A DNA stretch of 64,000 nt from Hyphomicrobiales bacterium (GTDB taxonomy: Bacteria > Pseudomonadota > Alphaproteobacteria > Rhizobiales > Rhizobiaceae), in assembly GCA_900471515.1 (NCBI GenBank), contig UCFC01000018.1, forward strand, positions 170,902 to 234,901. The letters run 5' to 3'. Made by a program: the position numbers and the translations under genes. Numbering within the stretch: position 1 is the first letter of the stretch; each line of letters starts with the position of its first letter. The notes under the pieces are model-generated. The model had not been told where the DNA came from, ran no database searches, and saw only the letters and a list, made by a program, of their open reading frames with translations. Positions 16,652 to 24,896 of the stretch are shown here, piece after piece.

Positions 16652-16680
16652 ATCGTATCCACTCCCACTTATAAGAACAA
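16652..16680 (-). promoter_or_regulatory. Putative sigma-70 promoter of the defence operon
   Basis: On the minus strand TTGTTC (complement of 16675-16680) and TACGAT (complement of 16652-16657) are separated by 17 nt. The site lies in an AT-rich patch 62 bp upstream of the CCGCGG boxes. No other strong promoter is seen between the regulator gene and the divergent DUF932 leader. Prediction by eye only. Confidence 0.4.
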
Positions 16681-16837
16681 AAGAAGAACATATCCAGATG
16701 CAGGAGGTGCTTGCCCGTTCGAATTGATCAGTTGGGAAAGCCGTCCCCTGCGGCCGAGCCGTCGGTCTCGGCCGACCCCTTCTGCGGGGAGACCCCGCAA
16801 CGCCCCCTAGAGTGAGAGTGCGGACCGGCTTTGCCGT

Positions 16838-16877
16838 GACGGGTTGAGGGTTGGAGGAGAGGCCTCCGGCGCCCGTC
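16838..16877 (+). ncRNA. Structured 5' leader, copy A (upstream of the DUF932 gene)
   Basis: The RNA would form a 7-bp outer stem (GACGGGT with GCCCGTC), a 5-nt bulge TGAGG on the 5' side, an 8-bp inner stem (GTTGGAGG with CCTCCGGC) and an AGAGG loop. The start codon follows 13 nt after the hairpin, with GGAGA between. A near-copy with compensating base changes precedes the ParB gene (18206-18244). Both copies are preceded by AGAGTGAGAG about 19 nt upstream (here 16809-16818). Additional perfect hairpins lie further upstream (GGCCGAG/CTCGGCC at 16752-16773 and TGCGGGG/CCCCGCA near 16783-16799). Confidence 0.6.
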
Positions 16878-16890
16878 ATGGAGAACAGCC

Positions 16891-18087
16891 ATGACGCATG
16901 TGAAGATTCTGGACGCCGCTCGGGACCGCGCTAGCGGCTACAAGGTGGATGTGAGCCGCGGCGAGCGGATCGGCCGCGTGTCCTCTGAGTGGTTCTCGCG
17001 GCCGGCGGACGAGCGTTACCTGTCCCTGTCTGACCTCTACGCTGCGGTGCGCGGCCGGACCGAGCGCAGCCGGACCCGGACGGTGGAGAGCACAGCGATC
17101 CGCGTGGAGGCCAGCCGCGACGACGCCGAGCGCTTGGCGCTGATGCTGCCGGGCTCCGACACGCCGATCGCTCCGACCCACTGGAGCTTCGGCCAGCTCG
17201 CCGGCCTCGTTGGCGCGCCAGCGGCCTATCTGCGCCAGCTTCCCGCGCCGCTCGCTGGCATCAACCTGCAATACGGGCTGACTTCTCATCGCGCCGAGCA
17301 GGTGAAGACGCTCGAGATCGCAGATGACCGCGTCGAGCTGCGCGCCGTCACCGGGCCCGACTATGGCCGCATCTTCGACCATGAGCTGGTCGCGGCCGTG
17401 CAGCGCATCGCCGGCAACGGCACGGGTGACACCCGTTGGAAAGTGCCGGGGGTGCTCGACTGGTCGACCGGAATCTACAATCCGCGCGTCGATATCACCC
17501 AGGACACCACGACCCTCTACGCCTCCGATCGCGACGTCTTCGTCTTCCTGGTCGACGACCTCAATCCGATCGAGGCCGGGCGTCTCCCCGACGGCTCGCC
17601 GGACCTCTACTTCCGCGGCTTCTACTGCTGGAATTCCGAGGTGGGTGCCAAGACGCTCGGCATCGCGAGCTTCTATCTCCGCGCCGTTTGCCAGAACCGC
17701 AATCTCTGGGGCGTCGAGGACTTCGAGGAGATCACGATCCGCCATTCCAAATACGCTGCATCGCGGTTCGCGCATGAGGCGGCTCCGGCGCTGACCCGCT
17801 TCGCCAACTCCTCGCCGCTGCCTTTCGTCAACGGCATCAAGGCGGCGCGGGAGAAGATCGTCGCGCGCAACGACGAGGACCGCAGCGATTTCCTGCGCAA
17901 GCGCGGCTTTTCCAAGAGCGAGACGGCAAAGATCATTGAGACCGTCCTGGCCGAAGAGGGGCGCAAGCCCGAAAGCGTCTTCGATTTCGTCCAGGGCATC
18001 ACCGCTGTCGCGCGAGACAAGACCCAGCAGGACGCGCGGCTCGACTTGGAGGCGCGGGCGAAGAAGCTGCTCGACCGGGCGGCCTGA
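16891..18087 (+). CDS. DUF932 domain-containing protein
   Basis: 398 aa, recognised as the DUF932 family that is common on plasmids, phages and ICEs and has no proven biochemical role. Segments typical of the family include PTHWSFGQLAGLVGAPAAYLRQLP near residue 90 and FRGFYCWNSEVGAKTLGIASFYLRAVCQNRNLWG near residue 240. No transmembrane segment or signal peptide. The start ATG at 16891 follows GGAGA at 6 nt and the structured leader. It reads divergently from the defence operon, and a strong hairpin follows its stop. In related elements it travels with ParB, TOPRIM and DUF2493 genes as here, so a part in element replication or anti-host defence is plausible. Confidence 0.85.
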   Translation: MTHVKILDAARDRASGYKVDVSRGERIGRVSSEWFSRPADERYLSLSDLYAAVRGRTERSRTRTVESTAIRVEASRDDAERLALMLPGSDTPIAPTHWSFGQLAGLVGAPAAYLRQLPAPLAGINLQYGLTSHRAEQVKTLEIADDRVELRAVTGPDYGRIFDHELVAAVQRIAGNGTGDTRWKVPGVLDWSTGIYNPRVDITQDTTTLYASDRDVFVFLVDDLNPIEAGRLPDGSPDLYFRGFYCWNSEVGAKTLGIASFYLRAVCQNRNLWGVEDFEEITIRHSKYAASRFAHEAAPALTRFANSSPLPFVNGIKAAREKIVARNDEDRSDFLRKRGFSKSETAKIIETVLAEEGRKPESVFDFVQGITAVARDKTQQDARLDLEARAKKLLDRAA

Positions 18088-18095
18088 TACCCGGA

Positions 18096-18129
18096 AAGCC
18101 GGAGATGCGGAACGGCATGTCTCCGGCTT
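18096..18129 (+). terminator. Hairpin after the DUF932 gene
   Basis: AAGCCGGAGATGC pairs with GCAT-(GT)-CTCCGGCTT around a 6-nt loop, a very stable stem starting 8 nt after the stop codon at 18087. It is not followed by a clear T run, so it may act as a terminator or as an mRNA 3'-end stabiliser separating this gene from the ParB leader. Confidence 0.5.
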
Positions 18130-18205
18130 CGTGCCTTTCCGTTTCTCCTGCTCGTCGATCCCGCGGCGCTGCCCTCCAGAGTGAGAGGGCGGCGCTGCGC
18201 TTCGT

Positions 18206-18244
18206 GACGAGTTGATGCCGAGAGAGAGGCTTTCGGCGCTCGTC
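18206..18244 (+). ncRNA. Structured 5' leader, copy B (upstream of the ParB gene)
   Basis: Same architecture as the copy at 16838-16877: outer stem GACGAGT with GCTCGTC, bulge TGAT, inner stem GCCGAGAG with CTTTCGGC, loop AGAGG. Compared with copy A, one outer pair changes G-C to A-T, two inner pairs change U-G to C-G, two change G-C to A-T and one changes A-T to G-T, all keeping pairing. AGAGTGAGAG lies at 18178-18187. The ParB start follows 15 nt after the hairpin with GGAG in between. Confidence 0.6.
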
Positions 18245-18259
18245 GCGGAGTACATCCCG

Positions 18260-20368
18260 ATGGCTACCACTGTTCAGAAGATCACCCTCTCGCCCTCGCG
18301 CGACATTCCCTTCAACAAGCTCTTGCTCTCCCAGTCGAACGTCCGGCGGGTGAAGGCCGGCGTCTCGATCGAGGAGCTGGCCGACGATATCGCCCGCCGC
18401 GGCCTGTTGCAGGGCCTCAGCGTGCGCGCGGTCGTCGATCAGGCCGGCGTCGAGACCGGCATGTTCGAGATCCCGGCCGGAGGCCGGCGCTACCGGGCGC
18501 TGGAGCTACTCGTGAAGCAGAGGCGCCTCGCCAAGACCGCGCCGGTGCCGTGCATCGTCCGCGACAGTGGCATCGCAGAGGAGGATTCGCTCGCCGAGAA
18601 CGTCCAGCGCGCACCGCTGCATCCGCTTGACCAGTTCCGCGCCTTCCTGGCGCTGCGCGAAAAGGGTCAGTCCGAGGAGGAGATCGCCGCCGCGTTCTTC
18701 GTTTCAGTCAACGTGGTGAAGCAGCGGCTGAAGCTCGCGTCGGTCTCGCCGGTGCTGCTGGACGTCTACGCTGAGGACGGCATGACGCTCGACCAGCTCA
18801 TGGCCTTCACCGTCTCCGGCGACCATGAGCGTCAGGAGCAAGTCTTCGAGCGCCTGAAGGTCTCCTACGACAAGCAGCCCTACGTCATCCGCCGCATGCT
18901 GACCGAGGGCGCGGTCCGGGCCTCCGACAAGCGGGCGCAGTTCATCGGCCTCGACGCCTATGTGGCGGCGGGCGGCACGGTGCTGCGCGACCTGTTCCAG
19001 GGCGATGATGGCGGCTGGCTGCAGGATGTTCCGCTGATCGACCAGGTGGTTGCCAATAAGCTGAAGACGGACGCCGAGGCGATCGCCGCCGAAGGCTGGA
19101 AGTGGATCGAGATCGCGCCCGACTTCGCCTATGGCCATGCCTTCGGTCTGCGCCAGCTTCGCGGCGAGACCGTGCCGCTGACCGCCGAGGAAGAGGCGAG
19201 CCGAGATGCGCTCCAGGCCGAGTTCGACCGGCTGTCGGACGAATATCAGGATGCCGACGAGCTTCCGGATGAGGTGGATGAGCGCCTGTCGGAGCTGGAG
19301 ACGCTGATCGAGGGTTTCGACAACCGTCCCGTGGTGTTCGACGCCGCCGAGATCGCTCGCGCCGGCGCCTTTGTCAGCATCGGCGCCGATGGTCAGCTTC
19401 GCGTCGAGCGGGGCTATGTCCGACCGGACGACGAATTGCCGGCCGAGCCTGCGTCCGAGCCGGACGCGGACGGCGACGATGAACGCGCTGTGGCCGCCAG
19501 CTATGAGGGCGACGAGGCCGTCGTGACGGCGGAGCCTGACGCCGAGCCGGAGGAGGACGAGGGTCTCTCGCCCATATCCGACCGCCTGATGACCGAGCTG
19601 ACCTCGCACCGGACGCTTGGCCTGCGCCACGCGCTGGGCGAGCGGCCGGACGTTGCCTTCGTCGCAGCCCTGCACGTTCTGACGCTGAAGACCTTCTACC
19701 ACTACGGCTCGGATAGCTGCCTCGACCTCGATCTGAAGAGCGTCAGCTTCGGGACGCAGGCGCCGGGGCTAAACGACAGCGCATCGGCCGAGGCGATCCG
19801 CGTGCGCCACGAAAGCTGGTCGAAGGCCCTTCCCAAGGAATCGGCCGATCTCTGGGACGCGCTGCGGGAATGGGACGGCGACAGCCAGGCGGGCCTGTTC
19901 GCCCACATCGTCAGCCTTTCGGTGAACGCCGTGTACGAGCCCTGGAACCGGCGGCCCCGTGCTGCCGCCCATGCCGACCGGCTGGCCCAGACGGTCAACC
20001 TCGACATGGCGGCGGCCGGATGGAAGCCGACCGTGGACAACTTCCTCGGCAGGGTGACGAAGGCTCGCATCCTTCAGGCGGTTTCCCAGGCGAAGGGGCA
20101 GCGCGCCGCCGATCGGATCGAGCATCTGAAGAAGGGCGACATGGCAGCGGAAGCGCAGACGCTGCTCGCCGATACCGGCTGGTTGCCCGAACCGTTGCGC
20201 ACCGCCGATCGGGGCGCGTCGAATGTCGAGCCCACCGTGAGCAACGAAGCTGTTGAGGCGGTCGAACAATCGACGGCAATCGGCGGCGAAACGGCCATGG
20301 TCGAAGACGAGCCGCTCGCGGAAGATGAGATCGCCGACGCCGCTCCCCACGCGGTCGCGGCCGAATAA
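18260..20368 (+). CDS. ParB/RepB/Spo0J-family partition protein
   Basis: 702 aa, much longer than chromosomal ParB. Residues 20-130 hold the ParB CTPase/N domain (SQSNVRRVKAGVSIEELADDIARRGLLQGLSVR; IPAGGRRYRALE; ENVQRAPLHPLDQFRAF), followed by the helix-turn-helix (EEEIAAAFFVSVNVVKQRLKLASVSP). The C-terminal 450 residues, including an acidic linker near residue 410, are the extension typical of ICE and plasmid ParB-like proteins. I prefer the ATG at 18260, 9 nt after GGAG and just after the structured leader; upstream in-frame starts lie within the hairpin. It is probably a nuclease-free partition or regulation factor for the excised circle, together with ParA at 27.9 kb. Confidence 0.88.
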   Translation: MATTVQKITLSPSRDIPFNKLLLSQSNVRRVKAGVSIEELADDIARRGLLQGLSVRAVVDQAGVETGMFEIPAGGRRYRALELLVKQRRLAKTAPVPCIVRDSGIAEEDSLAENVQRAPLHPLDQFRAFLALREKGQSEEEIAAAFFVSVNVVKQRLKLASVSPVLLDVYAEDGMTLDQLMAFTVSGDHERQEQVFERLKVSYDKQPYVIRRMLTEGAVRASDKRAQFIGLDAYVAAGGTVLRDLFQGDDGGWLQDVPLIDQVVANKLKTDAEAIAAEGWKWIEIAPDFAYGHAFGLRQLRGETVPLTAEEEASRDALQAEFDRLSDEYQDADELPDEVDERLSELETLIEGFDNRPVVFDAAEIARAGAFVSIGADGQLRVERGYVRPDDELPAEPASEPDADGDDERAVAASYEGDEAVVTAEPDAEPEEDEGLSPISDRLMTELTSHRTLGLRHALGERPDVAFVAALHVLTLKTFYHYGSDSCLDLDLKSVSFGTQAPGLNDSASAEAIRVRHESWSKALPKESADLWDALREWDGDSQAGLFAHIVSLSVNAVYEPWNRRPRAAAHADRLAQTVNLDMAAAGWKPTVDNFLGRVTKARILQAVSQAKGQRAADRIEHLKKGDMAAEAQTLLADTGWLPEPLRTADRGASNVEPTVSNEAVEAVEQSTAIGGETAMVEDEPLAEDEIADAAPHAVAAE

Positions 20369-20388
20369 CGTCAACGACTTGCGAGACT

Positions 20389-20414
20389 GGCCCGCCGGAG
20401 ACGGCGGGCCTTTT
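20389..20414 (+). terminator. Rho-independent terminator after the ParB gene
   Basis: GGCCCGCCG and CGGCGGGCC form a perfect 9-bp stem with a GAGA tetraloop, followed by TTTTC. It starts 21 nt after the ParB stop and ends 16 nt before the TOPRIM gene. Transcription of the next gene may depend on read-through. Confidence 0.75.
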
Positions 20415-20430
20415 CGCATGGGAAACGACC

Positions 20431-21465
20431 ATGACGCAAAATCCGCATGATCTTGCACGTCGCCTCGCCGATCGTGCCGAAACGGTGTGCCGGCACTACC
20501 TCTCCAGCGGACGCCGCGAGGGCGGCTACTGGCTGGTTGGCGATGTGCGCAACACGCCGGGCCGCTCGATGTACGTCCGGCTCAAGGACACGCCCAAAGG
20601 CCCAGCCGGCAAATGGACCGACGCAGCGACCGGCGAGCATGGCGATCTTCTCGACGTCATCCGCGAAAGCTGCGGCCTCATTGACTTCAAGGATGTTGCC
20701 GAGGAGGCCCGGACCTTCCTCAGCATGCCGCCACCCGAGCCGGAACCTCGTGAGCGGCAGCGGCAGACCCCACCTTCGCGCGGTTCGCCAGAGGCGGCCC
20801 GCCGGCTGGTTCGCATGTCGCAGCCGATCTACGGCACGCTCGTACAGGCGTATTTACGGGAACGCGGCATTACGGATTTACGCGGAACCGGAAGTCTGCA
20901 TTACCACCCGCGCTGCTACTATCGGCCCGACGAGCATTCTCCGACCGAGACTTGGCCGGCGATGATCGCGGCCGTCACCGCCCTCGACGGTAAGATCACC
21001 GGGGCGCATCGCACCTGGCTCGATCCTCGCCGCCGCGACAAGGCGCCGATCGACACGCCGAGGCGGGCAATGGGCCATCTCCTCGGCAACGCTGTTCGCT
21101 TCGGCATCGGTGGCGAGGTGATGGCGGCCGGCGAAGGCATCGAGACCGTCCTTTCGCTCCGGCAGGTCCTTCCCGACATGCCGATGCTGGCGGCGCTCTC
21201 GGCGGCGCATCTCGCCGCCATCCTGTTCCCCGACACGCTGCGGCGGCTCTACATCGTCCGCGACAACGATCCGGCCGGCGACGGGGCGCGCGATAGCTTG
21301 CTCGAACGGGCGAACGCGGCCGGGATCGAGGCAATTGTCATCTCGCCCGAGCTGGACGACTTCAACGAGGATCTGCGCACCCTCGGGCTGGACGCATTGC
21401 GCATAGAAGCCCGGTTGCAGGTCGCACCGCAGGACGTCGCCCGCTTCATGGCGTTGGCGGCATAG
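20431..21465 (+). CDS. TOPRIM domain (primase-like) protein
   Basis: 344 aa. The N-terminal half (about 1-120) resembles the DUF7146-type region found in mobile-element primases. The C-terminal half is a TOPRIM domain: VMAAGEGIETVLSL near residue 230 contains the catalytic Glu, and LYIVRDNDPAGDGARDSL near residue 272 the DxD-like acidic motif. Such proteins are used for priming or for nicking/joining DNA during replication or transfer of plasmids and ICEs. The start ATG follows the parB terminator by 16 nt. It is part of the DUF932-ParB-TOPRIM-DUF2493 block conserved in rhizobial elements. No zinc finger is visible. Confidence 0.85.
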   Translation: MTQNPHDLARRLADRAETVCRHYLSSGRREGGYWLVGDVRNTPGRSMYVRLKDTPKGPAGKWTDAATGEHGDLLDVIRESCGLIDFKDVAEEARTFLSMPPPEPEPRERQRQTPPSRGSPEAARRLVRMSQPIYGTLVQAYLRERGITDLRGTGSLHYHPRCYYRPDEHSPTETWPAMIAAVTALDGKITGAHRTWLDPRRRDKAPIDTPRRAMGHLLGNAVRFGIGGEVMAAGEGIETVLSLRQVLPDMPMLAALSAAHLAAILFPDTLRRLYIVRDNDPAGDGARDSLLERANAAGIEAIVISPELDDFNEDLRTLGLDALRIEARLQVAPQDVARFMALAA

Positions 21466-21758
21466 CCGGCAGGAGAACGGGCCTGCGGTTCGGCGCCGCG
21501 CTCGGCGGATGCGTCAATCTGTCGGAGGGGCACCGCGCCTGGGCCTTCGAGAGGGCGATCGGCCCACAAGCCGGTCAGCCGGGCAATGGCGGCGGCCGAC
21601 TATTTTCCGGCGGCCCTGCGGGCCTTTCCATCGCGAGGCAAAATAGCCGGCCTTAGCCATCGAGCCCTGCGCTGTGCTCCGGGTGCCCGGCCGTCCAGCT
21701 GGTGGGCTTCGTCGCCATGAAGGCCGCGACGGTCGCGGTCCAACCGACGGAGCATCCC

Positions 21759-22682
21759 ATGCGCGATCACGACGACTACGAACCGCACCACGAATCCTCA
21801 CCCACCGACCATGTCCTCAACGAACTCCAGCTTCACGGCTATCGCCCCTTCACCGACGAGCCCGACCAGCGGCTTCTGCCCGATGGCAACCAGGTCGCGG
21901 GCGCTGTCGCCGATATCTTCGACGCCCTGATCGGCACCTTCGAGGACACGCGCCTCGAACCCGACCTCGACGATCTCCTCTGGTCGACCGTCAACGTCTT
22001 CCACCGCGCCACCGACCGGATCGGCCGGGAACTGGACGACAATGAGCAGGCCCAGAAGCGGGCGCAGCGCGAACAGGACGGCAGCGAGGTGAAATCCGTC
22101 GAACTGGAGCGCCTGATCGCCGAGGGCATGACGCTGATCGAGCGACAGAACGCCTTCGAGCTGATGCGCGACCAGGCCGCCGAGCACTACGAGCGCCACG
22201 TCGGCAAGCCCTGGCTCCCGCGTAGCGGCTCGAAAGTCAACCATCGCAATCTGACCTCGGCGATGGTCGACAGCCGCGATTTCCTGATGGCGAAGAAGCG
22301 CGCCGACCAGGCGGTGCTCCTGCCGCCGGGTCCAAAGATCGTCGTCACCGGCGGGCTCGACTATGACGACCACCGGCTGATCTGGGCCAAGCTCGATCAG
22401 GTTCGCGAGAAGCATCCCGACATGGTGCTGATCCACGGCAAGTCGCCGAAAGGTGCCGAGAAGATCGCCTCGCTCTGGGCGAAGAACCGCAATATCCCGC
22501 AGATCGGCTTCGCACCGGACTGGACCAGGCACGGCCGGGCAGCACCCTTCAAGCGCAACGACGAGATCCTGGAGATCGTACCCAAGGGCGTGATGCACTT
22601 CCCGGGCACCGGCATCCACGACAACCTCGCCGACAAGGCCAAGAAGCTCGGCATCCCGGTCTGGAAGTTCGGCGGCGCGTGA
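21759..22682 (+). CDS. DUF2493 (YspA/cpYpsA-related SLOG) protein
   Basis: 307 aa. The C-terminal 130 residues are a SLOG-type Rossmann domain: KIVVTGGLDYDDHRLIWAKLDQV near residue 188, then VLIHGKSPKGAEKIASLWAKNRNI and PIWKFGG-like ending. SLOG domains bind nucleotide-derived ligands. The N-terminal half is acidic and helical. I take the ATG at 21759, preceded by GGAG; the longer frame starting at 21702 would overlap GC-rich non-coding sequence. The 293 bases before it (21466-21758) hold no gene and contain several short GC hairpins only. In many mobile elements this gene sits beside TOPRIM and DUF932 genes; its function is unknown. Confidence 0.82.
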   Translation: MRDHDDYEPHHESSPTDHVLNELQLHGYRPFTDEPDQRLLPDGNQVAGAVADIFDALIGTFEDTRLEPDLDDLLWSTVNVFHRATDRIGRELDDNEQAQKRAQREQDGSEVKSVELERLIAEGMTLIERQNAFELMRDQAAEHYERHVGKPWLPRSGSKVNHRNLTSAMVDSRDFLMAKKRADQAVLLPPGPKIVVTGGLDYDDHRLIWAKLDQVREKHPDMVLIHGKSPKGAEKIASLWAKNRNIPQIGFAPDWTRHGRAAPFKRNDEILEIVPKGVMHFPGTGIHDNLADKAKKLGIPVWKFGGA

Positions 22683-22751
22683 GCGCCGCCCCAACGAATG
22701 CCCGGCGAGTCACACCCGGTTAAATATTTGCTATACCACCATCAAAGATGA

Positions 22752-23246
22752 ATGAGGCCCTCAGTCAACATGGTCAAACTCCAGGAATACTTTAGACACA
22801 AGGTCTCTCAGGCCGGATACGATCTTTTGGCCGTTTTCTCTCGCTTTGAGTACGCTATGAAGAAGGGCGGGTATCGCCGGCAAAATAGTGCGGACGCCGC
22901 CTGGCGGGCCTTTGCCGCCGATCTGCCGGCTGACTTCTTCGACCGCATGAAGTCGGCGCCCGAGGCCGCGATCTATTTCACTTCCCCGCCGGACCATCTT
23001 GTTCCCGACACCGGAGGTGGCGTCCGTTGGTCGGGCAAGCCAGACACGCCAGCAGACGCGGGCGGATTGTTCGACAGCATCAAGACAGCGCGGAACAACC
23101 TGTTCCATGGTGACAAAAGCCACAGCAGTCAGCGCGACACTGACCTTATGGTTTCTGCGCTCTTTGTCCTGAATGCTGCCTTCGATGCGGCCGAGAGCGA
23201 CAGACGCTTTGACGCCTTCATTGCCGAGATGGAATACGGACTCTGA
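22752..23246 (+). CDS. HEPN-like putative RNase
   Basis: 164 aa helical protein. KTARNNLFHGDK contains Arg114-x4-His119, the catalytic R-x4-H motif of HEPN ribonucleases, and the RNNLFHG form is common in defence-linked HEPN proteins. The N-terminal helix (LLAVFSRFEYAMKKGGYRR) is also family-like. An alternative start at 22770 would remove six residues. AT-rich sequence just upstream (TTAAATATTTGCTATACC, 22720-22737) looks like its own promoter and contrasts with the GC-rich genes on either side, suggesting a separate insertion into the maintenance block. No antitoxin partner of usual MNT type is seen beside it. Confidence 0.65.
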   Translation: MRPSVNMVKLQEYFRHKVSQAGYDLLAVFSRFEYAMKKGGYRRQNSADAAWRAFAADLPADFFDRMKSAPEAAIYFTSPPDHLVPDTGGGVRWSGKPDTPADAGGLFDSIKTARNNLFHGDKSHSSQRDTDLMVSALFVLNAAFDAAESDRRFDAFIAEMEYGL

Positions 23247-23368
23247 CGGGAGCGGACGACCGGATTTTTCGGCTCCCGCCGCGACTGAGTTTTAGCTATG
23301 CTCTCGGCCGCGCTGTGGTGGTGGTGGAAGGCGCGACCGTCAGACCTTGTGCTACGGAGACCACCACC

Positions 23369-23812
23369 ATGATCATCCTCGCAATACTTGCATTCCTCGC
23401 AGCGATAGGCCTGCTTTGCTGGCTGCTGTTCACGCTGGCAGTCTTCGCGCTGCCGGCGTTCGTCGGCGTGACCGCAGGGGCTTGGGCGCACGGCACAGGC
23501 GCCGGCATCCCTGGCGCCATCCTAGTCGGCGCCGTCGCGGCGGCGATCACGCTCGCCGCCGGCCATCTGCTCATCACCGTCGTCCGACCTATGTGGTTGA
23601 AGCTGATCGTGGCCGCAGCCTTCGTCGCGCCTGCGGCGATCGCCGGCTTCCATGCCACCCATGGCATCGTGCAGCACCTTATGCCGTCGCACGCGTGGCA
23701 GATCACCTTCTCCGTCATCGGCGCGGTCGCGGTCGGCGTCACCGCCTTCGTGCGGGTCGCTGGAATGGCGACGGCTCCGGCCCCGTCCGGCCGGGACCTT
23801 GCACGGGCCTGA
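23369..23812 (+). CDS. Small integral membrane protein, unknown function
   Basis: 147 aa, with at least four hydrophobic segments: MIILAILAFLAAIGLLCWLLF at the N terminus, then about 20-45, 48-75 and 105-135. No enzymatic motif. The ATG at 23369 is preceded by GGAG at 10 nt; a longer in-frame start at 23315 adds a non-hydrophobic segment without ribosome site. It stands alone between the HEPN-like gene and a 560-bp gap. Similar small membrane proteins accompany DUF736 genes in rhizobial ICEs, but I cannot name a function. Confidence 0.6.
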   Translation: MIILAILAFLAAIGLLCWLLFTLAVFALPAFVGVTAGAWAHGTGAGIPGAILVGAVAAAITLAAGHLLITVVRPMWLKLIVAAAFVAPAAIAGFHATHGIVQHLMPSHAWQITFSVIGAVAVGVTAFVRVAGMATAPAPSGRDLARA

Positions 23813-24374
23813 TCTTCGTCATCGCCGCCAGAAGGATCAGGGCAGCCGTGGCCGTGGTCGCTCCCGTCGTCTGATGCCGGAACGATGGGCGTGTGCGACG
23901 CGCATCGACGCTGGTCCGGAAAGGCGGTCCTCGTTGGAGCGCTGCGGGAGCAGAGCCCTGTCTTGGCGGGCACCGGACATTGGCACGGCGACCTCGGCGG
24001 TGGCGGTACGACGGCCGGATGCGGCAGCGTCGGCCTGGCGGGAGGAGACGAAGTCGGTGAGCATGCCGTGGCGCCGGTTTGCCGTTGCGGGACGGCCGCC
24101 ATCTTCTCCGTTATCTGACCGTGCCTCGACCGCTCGAAACGTCCTCTTCAATGGCCTGATCTGGCCGAAGACCGGCTGCGCCTCGATCGCCTATGACGCA
24201 ACAGCCGCGTCAAACTTTCTTCCCCTGCCGGCTGCGCCGTCATTCCTCGCGAGACAAGAAAGCCCTCCTTAGCTGTCAGGCCCCTTCGGGGTGCGCCGTC
24301 GATCGCCTCCGGCCTGCCGATCGCCATCGAGGCCGCAATGGTGCGGGCTCGGGAACGGAAAACGGAGACTTACA
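23813..24374. other. 560-bp stretch without a supported gene
   Basis: Open frames on both strands here are short, Arg/Ser/Ala-rich and look like shadows of GC-rich DNA. A small hairpin CCCCTTCGGGG lies near 24281-24292. The last 12 bases hold GGAG as the ribosome site of the DUF736 gene. The region may be leader sequence or decayed coding DNA; I see nothing that decides. Confidence 0.4.
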
Positions 24375-24701
24375 ATGGCGACCATTGGCACCTTCAAGAA
24401 GACCGGCTCGAACGAGTTCACCGGCGAAATCGTCACCCTCAGCGTCCAGGCCAAGAACGTGCGCATCGTCCCCGACCAGCGCGCCACCGGCGAGAACGCC
24501 CCCAGCCACCGGGTCCTAGTCGGCCGCGCCGAGATCGGCGCCGCCTGGTCCAAGCGCTCCAACGAGGGCCGCGAGTATCTGGGCCTCAAGCTCGACGATC
24601 CGAGCTTCAACGCCCCGATCTACGCCAACCTCTTCGACGACGAGGAAGGCGACACCTTCTCGCTGATTTGGTCCCGCCCCAACGGGCGGCGGGGCGACTG
24701 A
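24375..24701 (+). CDS. DUF736 protein, copy 1
   Basis: 108 aa. MATIGTFKKTGSNEFTGEIVTLSVQAKNVRIVPD is the conserved N terminus of DUF736, a family of small soluble proteins found almost only on alphaproteobacterial plasmids, ICEs and islands. Function unknown. GGAG stands 9 nt before the ATG. A second, divergent DUF736 gene lies at 29894-30244. The stop is followed at once by a strong hairpin. The duplication suggests that the two copies have separate jobs or expression timing. Confidence 0.9.
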   Translation: MATIGTFKKTGSNEFTGEIVTLSVQAKNVRIVPDQRATGENAPSHRVLVGRAEIGAAWSKRSNEGREYLGLKLDDPSFNAPIYANLFDDEEGDTFSLIWSRPNGRRGD

Positions 24702-24711
24702 GCCCCCGCGC

Positions 24712-24739
24712 AAGGCCCCGGCCGGAAGGCCGGGGCCTT
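24712..24739 (+). terminator. Terminator-like hairpin after DUF736 copy 1
   Basis: AAGGCCCCGGCC and GGCCGGGGCCTT form a perfect 12-bp stem with a GGAA loop, 10 nt after the stop codon. No long T run follows, but stem strength and position support a transcription end. Confidence 0.65.
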
Positions 24740-24829
24740 CGACGTCTAGGGCGACCGAATCAGTTCACGCCGCATGGATGCAAGTGAAGACCGCCAGAAG
24801 GCCTTAAAGCTGGCCTTGGCGCCTCAGAG

Positions 24830-24844
24830 CGACTATTATAGTCG
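24830..24844. promoter_or_regulatory. Perfect 15-bp palindrome CGACTAT-T-ATAGTCG (operator candidate)
   Basis: The dyad overlaps a TATTATAGT sequence that could be a -10 element, 43 bp upstream of the XRE regulator start. XRE repressors bind such dyads, so autoregulation by the adjacent gene is the simplest reading. Confidence 0.55.
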
Positions 24845-24876
24845 TAGTTCTGGCGTGGGCGTAGGTCCGAATGGGA

Positions 24877-24896
24877 GGTGATCATGCATGATCACC
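24877..24896. promoter_or_regulatory. Perfect 20-bp palindrome over the XRE start codon
   Basis: GGTGATCATG/CATGATCACC is a full 20-bp inverted repeat that contains the ATG at 24888 and overlaps the GGGAGG ribosome site. As DNA it could be a second operator; as RNA it would hide the start codon in a stem. It differs in sequence from the palindrome at 24830. Confidence 0.6.

Noticed and set aside
16660..16669. CACTCCCACT, a 10-bp match to the left attachment repeat, inside the ICE
   Set aside because: Too short to be meaningful in 55 kb and not linked to a boundary or composition change; it lies in the putative promoter of the defence operon.
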